Assembly: GCA_002393945.1 (NCBI GenBank) | Contig: DGSO01000002.1 | Location: 1-46,166 of the forward strand | DNA length: 46,166 nt | Source of the DNA: Bacteroidales bacterium UBA4360 | Lineage (GTDB): Bacteria > Bacteroidota > Bacteroidia > Bacteroidales > UBA932 | Reading direction: 5' to 3' | Part shown: positions 1 to 8,784 of the stretch, one piece after another | Layout of the letters: the number at the start of each line of letters is the position of its first letter | Numbering within the stretch: position 1 is the stretch's first letter | Translations under genes and position numbers: made by a program | Notes under the pieces: model-generated | The model's database searches: none | Told to the model about the DNA's origin: nothing | The model's input: the letters and a program-made list of their open reading frames with translations, nothing else

Positions 1-86
1 GGCAAGTCGGACACGGAAACGGGGGGTACGGTGTCCGGGCAGCGGAAAACGGCAAGTCGGACACGGGAAGGAGTGTTTTGGTGTCA
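1..86. repeat. Array 1 of the 51-bp GTGTCCG/CGGACAC repeat (end of an array cut by the window edge)
   Basis: Two units of the repeat family that reappears at 20673 and 22240. The first (8-37) has CGGACAC, a GGAAACGGGG core and GTGTCCG; after a GCAGCGGAAAAC linker comes a second CGGACAC (58-64), which ends in TTTTGGTGTCA (76-86). The large array at 20673 has a closely similar terminal variant, TTTGGTGTCA, so this probably marks the downstream edge of an array. Its left end lies outside the window. Confidence 0.85.
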
Positions 87-112
87 ATGGTTCCATTTAA
101 GTAAAAAATGGG

Positions 113-120
113 TATATTTG
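113..120 (+). promoter_or_regulatory. -7 promoter element for the dsbD-like gene
   Basis: TATATTTG matches the Bacteroidetes -7 consensus TAnnTTTG. No clear TTTG is found at the expected -33 position near 89-92. The last G is only 4 nt before the ATG at 125, so a transcript from here would be leaderless or nearly so. Confidence 0.55.
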
Positions 121-124
121 CGGT

Positions 125-2017
125 ATGTTAAGCAGTATATTCTCGGCACTCCTGGCCGTATTCATCATCCAGGCCTCCCCTACCGCAGTTTGGAAGGCTG
201 CAGTCAATCATACAGAAGGCAACAGTTACCAGCTGGTCGTAAGCGGTAAGGTTGCTCCCGACTACTATGTTCACCCCATGGCAGACAAGTACGTAGGTAC
301 GGTTCTGGCCGTGGAGGAGACTGATGGCGTGGAAATCATCGGCCTGCCATGGGAAGAGTTTACCCCAGACGAGTACAAGGGAGAGACAGTGGTGACCGGG
401 AAATACGTACTGCATCAGGACCTGGAGCTCACCGGGTCTGGGAAGGTTAACGTCAAGGGTACGGTGACTTGGAGCGCGTGTACTGGGGATATGTGCGGGA
501 TGCCGGAGGATTATGAGTTTGATGTGGCGGTAGAGATTTCTCCACGCGCTTCGCTTGGTCGAAATGACAACAAGAGCGGGAGCCTATGGGGACTGATACT
601 GGAAGCGATATTGTGGGGATTTTTGATGCTGCTTACGCCGTGCGTGTTCCCCATGGTGCCAATGACGGTGTCGTTCTTCCTGAAGCAGAGTGATACGCCG
701 GCGAAGGGAAGGTTCAATGCGTTCATGTATGGGCTCTTTATCGTGCTGCTGTACACGGTGCCCATTTCAATTATCATTGGCCTGACGTGGGCTTTTGGAG
801 GGTCGGCAGTGACGGCGGATATCTTCAACTGGCTGTCTACGCACTGGCTTCCCAATATCATCTTCTTCCTGGTGTTCATGGCCTTTGCGGCATCGTTCTT
901 CGGAGCTTTTGAGATTACACTCCCCTCCGGATGGACCACAAAAGCAGATGCAAAGAGTAACCGCGGAGGCATCCTTGGAGTGTTTTTCCTGGCACTGACG
1001 CTGGTGCTCGTGAGTTTCAGCTGCACGGGTCCTATTGTTGGAACTGTCCTCATCAAGAGCACCCAGGGCGAATTCTGGACGCCGATGGTGACCATGCTGG
1101 CTTTCAGCATCGCCTTTGCGCTGCCATTTGCACTGCTGGCATTCTTCCCGTCAATACTGAAGAAGCTTCCAAAGAGCGGCGGCTGGCTCAACAGCGTGAA
1201 GGTGGTCCTTGGCTTCATTGAAATTGCCCTCGGCCTCAAATTCCTGTCCGTCGCAGACCAGACCTACCACTGGCACATCCTTGACAGGGAGGTCTACCTC
1301 GCAATCTGGATAGTATGCTTTACACTTCTGGGCCTGTATCTTCTGGGCAAGATCCGCTTCAAGCACGACTCCCCTCTCGAGTATATCTCTGTCGGCCGCC
1401 TGGCACTTGTCATCATTGACTTCGCCTTTGTAGTGTACCTCATTCCAGGCATGTGGGGCGCGCCCCTCAAGGCCCTCAGCGGCTATCTCCCGCCGCTTGA
1501 GACACAGGATTTCGTCATAGGCAAATATGCAGCGCCAGCGGATCCTGCTACTGTAAGTCTTAACGATACTGATGCGAAGAATCTCACCGGCTCCGAAGTC
1601 TCCCTCCCCCACGGCCTCACAGGCTACAGCAACCTCGAGGACGGCATCGCCGCCGCAGCGGCTTCCGGCAAGAAAGTCTTCGTAGACATCACCGGCCACG
1701 GCTGCGTGAACTGCCGGGAAATGGAAGCCCGTGTATGGAGCCAGCCAGAGGTCCTCTCACGCCTCCGGGACAACTTTGTCATAGTTTCACTCTATGTCGA
1801 TGACAAGACAAAACTGCCCGAAGACAAATGGGTCACAACCCCCGACGGAAAAGTCCTCAAAGACGTAGGAAGAGTCAATTCCCGCCTCGTGCTCGACCGC
1901 TTCGGAGTCAATTCCCAGCCCAATTACTTCATACTCGACGGGGAAGGTAATATCCTTGCCGGACCCCGAGGTTATAACCTTGACACAGACGGTTTTGTAA
2001 AATTCCTTGACTTATGA
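125..2017 (+). CDS. dsbD: Thiol:disulfide interchange protein, DsbD family
   Basis: Predicted inner-membrane electron conduit that passes reducing power from cytoplasmic thioredoxin to periplasmic thiol proteins. Three modules are visible in 630 aa: a signal peptide (about residues 1-20) and an N-terminal periplasmic domain with a Cys pair (C119, C124); a polytopic DsbD core from about residue 150, with C173 in LLTPCVFPM and C300 in SFSCTGPIVG; and a C-terminal thioredoxin-like domain with active site GCVNC (C527, C530). All six redox cysteines expected for DsbD are present. The start at 125 yields a good signal peptide. The stop overlaps the cysteine desulfidase gene by ATGA, so the two are probably co-translated. 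The family is clear; the true electron acceptor is not known. Confidence 0.9.
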   Translation: MLSSIFSALLAVFIIQASPTAVWKAAVNHTEGNSYQLVVSGKVAPDYYVHPMADKYVGTVLAVEETDGVEIIGLPWEEFTPDEYKGETVVTGKYVLHQDLELTGSGKVNVKGTVTWSACTGDMCGMPEDYEFDVAVEISPRASLGRNDNKSGSLWGLILEAILWGFLMLLTPCVFPMVPMTVSFFLKQSDTPAKGRFNAFMYGLFIVLLYTVPISIIIGLTWAFGGSAVTADIFNWLSTHWLPNIIFFLVFMAFAASFFGAFEITLPSGWTTKADAKSNRGGILGVFFLALTLVLVSFSCTGPIVGTVLIKSTQGEFWTPMVTMLAFSIAFALPFALLAFFPSILKKLPKSGGWLNSVKVVLGFIEIALGLKFLSVADQTYHWHILDREVYLAIWIVCFTLLGLYLLGKIRFKHDSPLEYISVGRLALVIIDFAFVVYLIPGMWGAPLKALSGYLPPLETQDFVIGKYAAPADPATVSLNDTDAKNLTGSEVSLPHGLTGYSNLEDGIAAAAASGKKVFVDITGHGCVNCREMEARVWSQPEVLSRLRDNFVIVSLYVDDKTKLPEDKWVTTPDGKVLKDVGRVNSRLVLDRFGVNSQPNYFILDGEGNILAGPRGYNLDTDGFVKFLDL

Positions 2018-3351
2018 CAAGCCGGCAGGAGGAAATAATAAATCTCATACACAGGGAAGTAAAGCCCGCACTGGGCTGTACCGAACCCATCGCAGTAGCC
2101 CTTGCAGTGGCAAAGGCCGTAGAAATCATTACCGAAAACTGCCCCGGCGTCTGTCCGGACGGATGGCGCCGAAGCGCAGACTTCAAGATAGACGTTTCCG
2201 TAAGCTCCAACATCCTAAAGAACGGGATGGGCGTAGGAATTCCCGGAACCGGAATGGTCGGAATCCCCGTTGCAGCCGCACTGGGGGCCGTTTGCGGCAA
2301 TTCCGCGCTGGGGCTGGAAGTCCTTAAGGAACTCTCCCCCGAAGACGTAACCAGGGCAAAATTCCTCGTAGACACAAAGGCCGTAAAGGTCTCCGTCGCC
2401 GACACCGAACACCTCCTCTACGTCAAGGCAACCGTCCATCTTGAAGGCTCACACGCCAGTGCCGAGGTAGACCCCCACGCCTACGCCATCATCGAAGACG
2501 ACCACGACCGCATAGTCGAAACCTCCTTTGCCGACACCATCCTAATGAGTTCCGAATCCGGAGCCGCCACCGTGGATATGGGCAAAAAGGACTACGGCCT
2601 CACCGTGAAGGAGATTTACGAATTCGCCCTCACAGCACCGTACGAAGACATTTCCTTCATCCTGGAAGACCGCACCCTAAACCTTGCCCTCGCAAAGGAA
2701 GGCCTTGCCGGAGACTATGGCCTGCGCGTAGGAAAGGCCATACGCGAGAACCAGCAGGAAGTGTTCGGGGACGATTTCCTGAGCTTCGCAATGGGAATGA
2801 CGGCAGCGGCATCAGACGCCCGAATGGCAGGCTGCACCCTTCCGGCCATGTCCAACAGCGGCAGCGGCAACCAAGGCATCACCGTGAGTATGCCTGTCAT
2901 CGCATACGCAATCAAGTACAACGTGGATGACGAACGCCTTGCAAGGGCCCTTATCCTGAGCAACCTTGTAGCCATCCATATCAAGAGCTTCCTCGGCAAA
3001 CTGTCGGCCCTGTGCGGCTGCGTGGTGGCTTCTACAGGCTCTGCCTGCGGAATAGTTTACCTGGAAGGCGGCGGGCTCGAACAGGTGTGCGCAGCCATAC
3101 AGAACATGGCCGGCAACATCACCGGAATGGTATGCGACGGCGCCAAGGTAGGCTGCGCCATGAAAGTGGCCTCAGGCGTCTCCTGCGCAGTGCAGTCGGC
3201 AGTGCTGGCCCTTCGCGGCACATGCATCCCCTCCACCGACGGCATCATCGAAGACGACGTCGAAAAGACTATCCGCAACGTGGGTAAAATAGGTTCCGCC
3301 GGCATGAAAACTACCGACGGAATGATTCTGGATATTATGCTCTGTAAATAA
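2014..3351 (+). CDS. cyuA: L-cysteine desulfidase, CyuA/UPF0597 family
   Basis: 445 aa, full length for the UPF0597/CyuA (YhaM) family, which degrades L-cysteine to pyruvate, ammonia and sulfide and is related to the iron-sulfur L-serine dehydratase alpha fold. Visible family features are the N-terminal LGCTEPIAVALAV motif, the glycine/serine-rich SNSGSGNQGI segment, and conserved C-terminal cysteines in ALCGCVVASTGSACGI and GMVCDGAKVGCAM, likely cluster ligands. Cytoplasmic, with no signal peptide. It overlaps the DsbD gene by 4 nt, pairing cysteine breakdown with a thiol-redox protein. The name rests on family resemblance; substrate preference cannot be read from sequence. Confidence 0.85.
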   Translation: MTSRQEEIINLIHREVKPALGCTEPIAVALAVAKAVEIITENCPGVCPDGWRRSADFKIDVSVSSNILKNGMGVGIPGTGMVGIPVAAALGAVCGNSALGLEVLKELSPEDVTRAKFLVDTKAVKVSVADTEHLLYVKATVHLEGSHASAEVDPHAYAIIEDDHDRIVETSFADTILMSSESGAATVDMGKKDYGLTVKEIYEFALTAPYEDISFILEDRTLNLALAKEGLAGDYGLRVGKAIRENQQEVFGDDFLSFAMGMTAAASDARMAGCTLPAMSNSGSGNQGITVSMPVIAYAIKYNVDDERLARALILSNLVAIHIKSFLGKLSALCGCVVASTGSACGIVYLEGGGLEQVCAAIQNMAGNITGMVCDGAKVGCAMKVASGVSCAVQSAVLALRGTCIPSTDGIIEDDVEKTIRNVGKIGSAGMKTTDGMILDIMLCK

Positions 3352-3364
3352 TGCTCTGCAAATA
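3337..3364. repeat. 14-bp tandem duplication across the cyuA stop codon
   Basis: ATGCTCTGTAAATA is followed immediately by ATGCTCTGCAAATA (one mismatch). The first copy carries the last codons and the TAA of cyuA. It looks like a small recent duplication. No hairpin terminator is evident in the 31-nt gap before the convergent flavodiiron gene. Confidence 0.7.
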
Positions 3365-3382
3365 AATCTGCGCGGGGCCTCG

Positions 3383-4573
3383 CTATGCCAGGATGGCATC
3401 GGCAAGAGCCTCAAGGGCGGGGATGTCAGCGGACTTCATGCGGGAACGGATGGTGACCATGGGTTCCACGATCTCGACGTCCTTCATACCTGCGAACATC
3501 TCCTTCATTACGCGTCCGGCCGACGGGGCCCAGGAGCCGTTTTCCACAAGGCCCACGCGGCGCTTCTGCCAGGCCTTGTCCTGAAGATGGTGGATGAAGC
3601 TGTGTGCCGGAGGGAACAGGCCTGCATCGTAGGAAGCGGCGCAGACTATCATCCTGCCGTAGCGGAAGGCATCCTCGACGGCCTCGGCCTGGTCTTCGCG
3701 GGTAAGGTCTGCAAGTGCAACCTTGGGGCAGCCCTTGGCCTTGAGGATTTCCACAAGCTTTTCCGCAGCCGCCATGGTGCCGCCGTGAATTGACGCAACC
3801 GCAACGAAAACACCCTCTGTTTCAACTCCGTATGAGCTCCATATATTGTAAAGCTTCAGGTACTCGTCAAGGTTTTCCCTGAGGATGGGACCGTGAAGCG
3901 GAGCAATCACTGAAGGGTTCAGGGCAGTTACTTTCTTAAGAAGCGTCTGCACCGGAACGCCGTACTTGCCGCAGATGTTGAAGTAGTAGCGGCGGGCTTC
4001 GCAGGCCCAGTCATTGTCCTCATCGCCGAAGAAACCGCACTTGGAAAGAGCCCCGAACTTGCCGAAGGCATCGGCACTGAAAAGAACCTTCCCGGACTCT
4101 TCGAAAGAGACCATCACCTCCGGCCAGTGCACCATGGGCGCAGCGATAAAACGCAGCGTGCGGGCGCCCAGGGGCAGGGTGTCGCCCTCCTTCACCGCCT
4201 GTGTACGGCCCTCGAAGGACACACCGTCGAAGAACTGCCCCAGCATCTGAACCGCCTTTGCCGAAGCCACAAGCTTCAGCCCCGGCCAGGTCTCCAGCGC
4301 CCATGCTATGAGCGCCGAATGGTCCGGCTCCATGTGATGCACGACAAGGTAATCCGGCTGGGCCCCGGCAAGTGCTTCCATGAGGTTTTCCTTCCACTGG
4401 GAAGCGCAGCGGGCGTCCACTGTATCCATAATGGCAACCTTCTCATCCTTAATGAGATAAGAGTTATATGCCATACCCTCTTCAAGGATGTACTGGCTTT
4501 CGAAAAGGTCAAGGTCGAGGTCATCGACCCCGATATAATAGATGGAATCGCTGATTCTTTTCATAATCTTCAT
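3383..4573 (-). CDS. Flavodiiron protein (A-type flavoprotein, oxygen/NO reductase)
   Basis: 396 aa cytoplasmic enzyme of the FprA/ROO type, which reduces O2 to water or NO to N2O with electrons from rubredoxin or another carrier. The N-terminal half is a metallo-beta-lactamase-like diiron domain with the ligand motif HHMEPDHS (H80, E82, D84, H85). The C-terminal flavodoxin-like FMN domain starts around residue 255 (VAVASIHGGTMAAAEKL). There is no rubredoxin extension, so the electron donor is separate. ATG at 4573 (MKIMKR) was chosen because it lies after the promoter at 4592-4585; ATG at 4564 (MKRISDS) is equally possible, while longer versions would start inside the promoter. Fits an anaerobe that detoxifies oxygen. 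Confidence 0.88.
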   Translation of the reverse strand: MKIMKRISDSIYYIGVDDLDLDLFESQYILEEGMAYNSYLIKDEKVAIMDTVDARCASQWKENLMEALAGAQPDYLVVHHMEPDHSALIAWALETWPGLKLVASAKAVQMLGQFFDGVSFEGRTQAVKEGDTLPLGARTLRFIAAPMVHWPEVMVSFEESGKVLFSADAFGKFGALSKCGFFGDEDNDWACEARRYYFNICGKYGVPVQTLLKKVTALNPSVIAPLHGPILRENLDEYLKLYNIWSSYGVETEGVFVAVASIHGGTMAAAEKLVEILKAKGCPKVALADLTREDQAEAVEDAFRYGRMIVCAASYDAGLFPPAHSFIHHLQDKAWQKRRVGLVENGSWAPSAGRVMKEMFAGMKDVEIVEPMVTIRSRMKSADIPALEALADAILA

Positions 4574-4584
4574 TTTTTCGTTCA

Positions 4585-4618
4585 CAAAAATACGAAGAAT
4601 TGCACACCAAAGCAAAAA
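4585..4618 (-). promoter_or_regulatory. Promoter of the flavodiiron gene
   Basis: On the minus strand TTTTTG (4618-4613) is followed 20 nt later by TATTTTTG (4592-4585), an excellent -33/-7 pair. It overlaps the divergent promoter of the phosphoribosyltransferase gene. Confidence 0.7.
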
Positions 4619-4630
4619 TGATTATATTTG
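4600..4630 (+). promoter_or_regulatory. Promoter of the phosphoribosyltransferase/permease operon
   Basis: TTG at 4600-4602, a 20-nt spacer, then TATATTTG at 4623-4630. The two divergent promoters overlap: the -33 of each sits in the spacer of the other, so RNA polymerase cannot easily occupy both. Confidence 0.7.
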
Positions 4631-4631
4631 T

Positions 4632-4657
4632 ATCCCGGTTAACATCATAATCGGGAT
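4632..4657 (+). promoter_or_regulatory. Leader hairpin followed by a T-run
   Basis: ATCCCG (4632-4637) pairs with CGGGAT (4652-4657) across a 14-nt loop, and the second arm runs into TTTTT. It begins just after the -7 element and ends 5 nt before the ATG at 4663, so it could act as a weak attenuator or a translation-control hairpin. The stem is short; function is a guess. Confidence 0.35.
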
Positions 4658-4662
4658 TTTTC

Positions 4663-5742
4663 ATGTCTCATTCATTACGCGATGCGAGCCTTCAGATGTT
4701 GGTCTCGCTGGAAGACACGAATATATACAAACTGGGTTCACCCCGGTTCCAGAACCGTTTCTTCATCGTCACAGGACCGGGTTCAAGGAGACTTCTCTCC
4801 ACGCCTGAAGTCATCGGCTTCCCCTGCTACACCGCTCTTCTCAAAGAGACTGCCGCCGCTCTCCGATTCCTTTTCCAGGAAGGCCAGAACGGCGTTTTTG
4901 ATATCCTTACCATCCTGCGTGGCGGCCTAAACTACCCGCTGGAGGAGGCCTGCTCCATGGTTGGGATTCCCGTAAGGGAGATGCACTTCGTATCCTGCGA
5001 AAGGATAATCGAGAACCACGTCATAACCGGCCTCGACATCAAGTACGAGAAAATCAGCCCAGCAAAAGGCTGCACCATTGCCATAGGCGACATCATAGCC
5101 TCCGGCGCCACCCTCAGGATGTGCCTGGACTATGTCGTGGACCAGTTCCACAAAAGAGGTGGCAGCATAAAGAGGATAGTGTTCTTCACGATAGGCGGCA
5201 CCAAGGCCATCGACCTCATGGAAGAGATGACCCCGCGCCTAAAGGCACTGTTCCCGGAATTCGAAGGCTTCGACTGCTTCTTCTACGAAGGCGTTTTCAC
5301 GGTGTACGAAGGTCCCGGAGCAAGCGGAATCAACGTCAGGGACATCGACTTCGGCTGGAACGGCGGCGTCATCGCCCCTGAATTCAGGGACTGGGTGATG
5401 GACCATCCCGACGCCCTCCTCGAAAAATGCATCATCTACGACGGAGGCGCCCGCCGATACGAAATCCCCCTCCACATCGACGAAGTCCGCGAATACTGGG
5501 AAGGCATCCTCTCAAGGGCCGATATCATCGACCCGGTGGCCCTGGTGGCCGAAAAACTGGGCTACCCCTCCCCTCTCGACTACGACGCCTGGAAGTCCGT
5601 CACCCGCATCCCCGGCGGCTGGGAAGAGCTCTGGAAAAAGGAACAGGCCCTTCTTGCCGATGCCCGCAGCACAGACCTCAAGGCCCTTGCCCTCAGACGT
5701 CTCCAAAGCATGGAACAACTTAGTAAACAATACGAATTATGA
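4663..5742 (+). CDS. Phosphoribosyltransferase-domain protein, orphan
   Basis: 359 aa. The middle carries a type I phosphoribosyltransferase fold: ILRGGLNYP (about 84-92) resembles the PRPP pyrophosphate loop, and IAIGDIIASGAT (139-150) is the acidic PRPP-binding loop. The region after residue 230 matches nothing I recognise and is a long C-terminal extension compared with ordinary 180-240 aa nucleobase PRTases. It overlaps the cytosine-permease-like gene by ATGA, so the protein is probably made together with a nucleobase importer and may convert the imported base to its nucleotide. The actual base is unknown. Other possibilities are a regulator or a PRTase acting on another substrate. Confidence 0.7.
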   Translation: MSHSLRDASLQMLVSLEDTNIYKLGSPRFQNRFFIVTGPGSRRLLSTPEVIGFPCYTALLKETAAALRFLFQEGQNGVFDILTILRGGLNYPLEEACSMVGIPVREMHFVSCERIIENHVITGLDIKYEKISPAKGCTIAIGDIIASGATLRMCLDYVVDQFHKRGGSIKRIVFFTIGGTKAIDLMEEMTPRLKALFPEFEGFDCFFYEGVFTVYEGPGASGINVRDIDFGWNGGVIAPEFRDWVMDHPDALLEKCIIYDGGARRYEIPLHIDEVREYWEGILSRADIIDPVALVAEKLGYPSPLDYDAWKSVTRIPGGWEELWKKEQALLADARSTDLKALALRRLQSMEQLSKQYEL

Positions 5743-6980
5743 CAAAGAAAACTCTTGACGTGGACTACACCTCCCGTCCGGTGGATGCTGCCGGCCGCAA
5801 ATCGACACTGAGCATGTTCATGGTGATGCTCGGCTTCACCTTCTTCTCTGCCAGCATGTGGGTTGGCCAGCAGCTTGCCGCAGGCCTCAACTTCTCCGGC
5901 TTCATCTGGGCCCTCATCCTTGGCGGTATCATCCTCGCGGCCTACACCGGCGCGCTCGGATATATCGGCGCAAAGACAGGCCTCTCGCTGGACATGCTTT
6001 CCAGAAGGAGCTTCGGAATCAAGGGCAGCTATCTCCCCAGCGCCATGATAAGCTTCACGCAGATAGGCTGGTTCGGCGTGGGACTCGCCATGTTCGCCAT
6101 CCCCGTGGCCAAGGAACTGATGGGACTCGAAGTAACGGCCGACTACATGCCCTGGCAGGGTTATCTCATGGTGGGCATCGCCGGCATCCTCATGACCGCA
6201 AGCGCATACTTCGGCATAAAGAGCCTCACGATAGTCAGTTACATCGCCGTTCCCGCCGTGGCCATCCTCGGTACCGTTGCAATGATCCTTGCAATCAAGC
6301 GCGGAGACATGGGCCTCGTGGAGCAGTTCGCTATCGGCTCCAAAGACCTTGGAATCATTGCAGGTGCAGGCCTCGTGGTTGGCAGTTTCGTGTCCGGAGG
6401 TACTGCAACGCCCAATTTCACCCGCTTTGCAAAGAGCGGTAAAATAGGCCTTATAACCACCGTGATCGCTTTCTTTGTGGGCAACAGCCTCATGTTCCTC
6501 TTCGGCGCCGTCTCAAGCATTTACGCAGGCGGAAACGACATCTTCGAGGTAATGCTCAACCTGAACCTATTCTACATGGCAGTGCTGGTACTGGGACTCA
6601 ATATCTGGACCACCAACGACAATGCACTCTACACCGCAGGCCTCGGCCTTTCAAACATCACAGGATGGTCCAAGAAGAGCATGGTCATAGTGTCCGGAAT
6701 CATTGGCACAGTGGCTGCAGTATGGCTGTACTGGAACTTCTGCGGATGGCTCAACGTCCTCAACTGCACCCTGCCCCCGGTTGGCATCATCCTCATCATC
6801 AGCTATTTCACCGGCAGGAAGGACTTCATGCAAGAACCGACCACGCAGGTGAACTGGTGGTCGGTTGCAGGTGTCGTTGCGGGCGCCGTTGTGGCTAACC
6901 TCGTCCACTGGGGCTTCCCTGCCATTAACGGCATGGCCGTAGCCGCAGTGCTCTATCTTATCGGCAAGAAACTCAGCTGA
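5739..6980 (+). CDS. Cytosine permease-like transporter, NCS1 family
   Basis: 413 aa polytopic inner-membrane protein with about 12 hydrophobic segments and CodB-like sequence throughout, including the early FFSASMWVGQQLAAGLNFSGF and the conserved FTQIGWFGVGLAMF segment. NCS1 members import nucleobases such as cytosine, with cations or protons. It starts inside the stop region of the preceding PRTase gene (ATGA overlap). No cytosine deaminase (codA) lies next to it, unlike the E. coli codBA pair. The stop touches the stop of the convergent acyl carrier protein gene with no spacer. Substrate specificity within NCS1 is inferred only. Confidence 0.83.
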   Translation: MTKKTLDVDYTSRPVDAAGRKSTLSMFMVMLGFTFFSASMWVGQQLAAGLNFSGFIWALILGGIILAAYTGALGYIGAKTGLSLDMLSRRSFGIKGSYLPSAMISFTQIGWFGVGLAMFAIPVAKELMGLEVTADYMPWQGYLMVGIAGILMTASAYFGIKSLTIVSYIAVPAVAILGTVAMILAIKRGDMGLVEQFAIGSKDLGIIAGAGLVVGSFVSGGTATPNFTRFAKSGKIGLITTVIAFFVGNSLMFLFGAVSSIYAGGNDIFEVMLNLNLFYMAVLVLGLNIWTTNDNALYTAGLGLSNITGWSKKSMVIVSGIIGTVAAVWLYWNFCGWLNVLNCTLPPVGIILIISYFTGRKDFMQEPTTQVNWWSVAGVVAGAVVANLVHWGFPAINGMAVAAVLYLIGKKLS

Positions 6981-7220
6981 TTACGCGGCTGCCATAACGG
7001 CGTCGCAAATCTCGCCTACAGTCTTGGGGGCAGGCATGTTTTCCGGGAAACGGATATTGAACTTCTCCTCGACTGCAAGCGAGAGCAGCATCATGGTGAG
7101 GGAATCAATACCAAGGCCGGTAACGAGCTGGGTTTCGAAATCTACGTTAGAGAGGTCTGTCTTGGGTCTGATGACGGATACTACTTCCTTGAGTCCGTCA
7201 AATACTTCCTGCTTTGTCAT
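6981..7220 (-). CDS. Acyl carrier protein
   Basis: 79 aa, normal ACP length, with the phosphopantetheine attachment motif GIDSLTMM (Ser40). It is not next to fab genes; it lies immediately after an AMP-forming acyl-activating ligase gene with an ATGA overlap. It is therefore probably a dedicated carrier charged by that ligase, not the housekeeping AcpP. The carried acyl group is unknown. Confidence 0.85.
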   Translation of the reverse strand: MTKQEVFDGLKEVVSVIRPKTDLSNVDFETQLVTGLGIDSLTMMLLSLAVEEKFNIRFPENMPAPKTVGEICDAVMAAA

Positions 7221-8715
7221 ACTCGTGCAACTTTCATACTTCCCGTGCGCTTGAAATCCTCTGTGCGCACAGTCATTTTACGGATCTGGTGAGTAGTGGG
7301 CAGAGTGGCGTTCACCTTGTCCACGAGGGCCTGCATGTAGGCGTGGATGTCTTCCGGAGTCTTGCCGTCAAATGCGGGCATGAACGGAAGGATCTCGACG
7401 GAAATCACCTGAGCGCCGTTCAGGTCGTCCTCCTTTACCATTGCGTCGCGGACGCAGGGATCGGCATAGAAGGGCTCCTCGAGGCTTTCAGGGCTTACGT
7501 TTTCACCGTTGGGAAGGATGATGAGGTTCTTGATTCGTCCGGTGATGTAGAGGAAGCCTTCCTCGTCAAAGCGGCAGAGGTCGCCGGTGCGGAACCAGCC
7601 GTCCTCGGTGAATGCCTCGGCAGTGCGGACGGGATCTTTGTAGTATCCTGAGAAGACGTTGTCGCCCTTTATAAGGAGCTCACCGTCAACTATCTTTGCC
7701 TCCTGACCGGGATAAATGCGGCCGATGGAAGTGGGCTTCTCAATTGCATTGGCGTTTGCCGATGTAAGGTTTGCAGTCTCGGTAAGGCCGTAACCGAAGC
7801 AGAACTCAACGCCAAGCTTGGTGAAGATGTCGACAAGGCGCGGAGGAACGTTTGCCGCACCGGAGATGATCATGCGAAGCTGACCGCCCAGGAACTGGGG
7901 ACCGTACATCTTCACGAGACCGCTCAGGATGTCGCAGATACCGGGGACAATGACAAGGAGCGTAGGCTTGATCACGGGCAGTTTGCCGATGGTGGCCTTC
8001 ATATCCTCTGCCGTAAACAGGAGGTTACCCGTGTAGAAGCAGCCGCAGGTACCGGCGATGAGGCCGAAGACGTGGCTGAGCGGAAGCAGGGCGATATAAC
8101 GGTGTACGCCGATTACATGACCGGGCTTGAAAATGGCATTGTAGTTACCCCTCATGAGGGCCCTGTGGCTGAGGACTGCGCCCTTGGGTGCGCCTGTGGT
8201 ACCGCCGGTGAAGAATATTGCTGCAGGGCTTTCCGGATCTACGTCTACGGAAGGAGCCTCTGTGTCTGCGATTGAAGAGGCGGAAAGCACCTTGGTGCCC
8301 TTGATGCCCTCTGTGAGGGGCATGAACTCTTCGCGGACGAAAATTGCGGCGATATCAAATTTCATGCAGCAGCCGGCCACTGCGGGAGCGGGAAGCTGTG
8401 CAGGTAATTCATTACAACGTATCCTGCCGATGTTATAGCAAGGAAAAGTTCGATTGCGTTCTGGCTGTTACGGTCAAAAACCGCAATATGTGAACCCTTG
8501 GGAAGACCCAGGCCGTTGATAAAAGCGCGGCGGCGTGCCACACGGTGGCCAAGTTCTTCATAGCTGATTGTGTTTGTTTGGTCGCTTAGAGCAGGATTCG
8601 ATGCGTACTGCTTTGTAAACCAGTCAACAAACTGTCCCATGGTAGGAAGATAAGGAATGCTTTCGAATTCTTCCCTGGGCAGCATGTTGTGGAAATACTC
8701 TGTGTTTGTCATCAT
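7217..8715 (-). pseudogene. AMP-forming acyl-CoA/acyl-ACP synthetase, interrupted by a frameshift
   Basis: Two reading frames together make one ANL-superfamily ligase of about 500 aa. The N-terminal part (8715 to the stop at 8362) begins MTNTEYFHNMLP and reads to ITSAGYVVMN. The C-terminal part (to 7217) contains the AMP-binding loop FFTGGTTGAPKG, GYGLTETANL, GWFRTGDL and the GRIKNLIILPNGENVSP hinge. The frames would join if one T were added to the AATT near 8406-8409 (reading M-N-L-P-A-Q), so a single base is missing. No slippery heptamer is visible, so a true frameshift mutation or a sequencing error is more likely than programmed -1 frameshifting. The downstream end overlaps the ACP gene, suggesting acyl activation and loading onto that ACP. 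Confidence 0.8.
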
Positions 8716-8747
8716 TATAGGGTTTAGGGTTTCATTAAAAAAACGTG

Positions 8748-8776
8748 CAAAGATAGTAAAAAAATAACTACCTTTG
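8748..8776. promoter_or_regulatory. Bidirectional promoter region between the ligase and acyltransferase genes
   Basis: TACCTTTG at 8769-8776 faces the acyltransferase gene (ATG 8785). TATCTTTG on the minus strand (8755-8748) faces the ligase gene (start 8715). The two -7 boxes are only 13 nt apart, so the divergent units share one control region. Neither has a convincing -33 box. Confidence 0.55.
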
Positions 8777-8784
8777 TTTTACTT

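Noticed and set aside
8362..8412. Programmed -1 frameshift in the ligase gene
   Set aside because: No slippery heptamer or strong downstream pseudoknot is visible; a plain one-base deletion explains the data.
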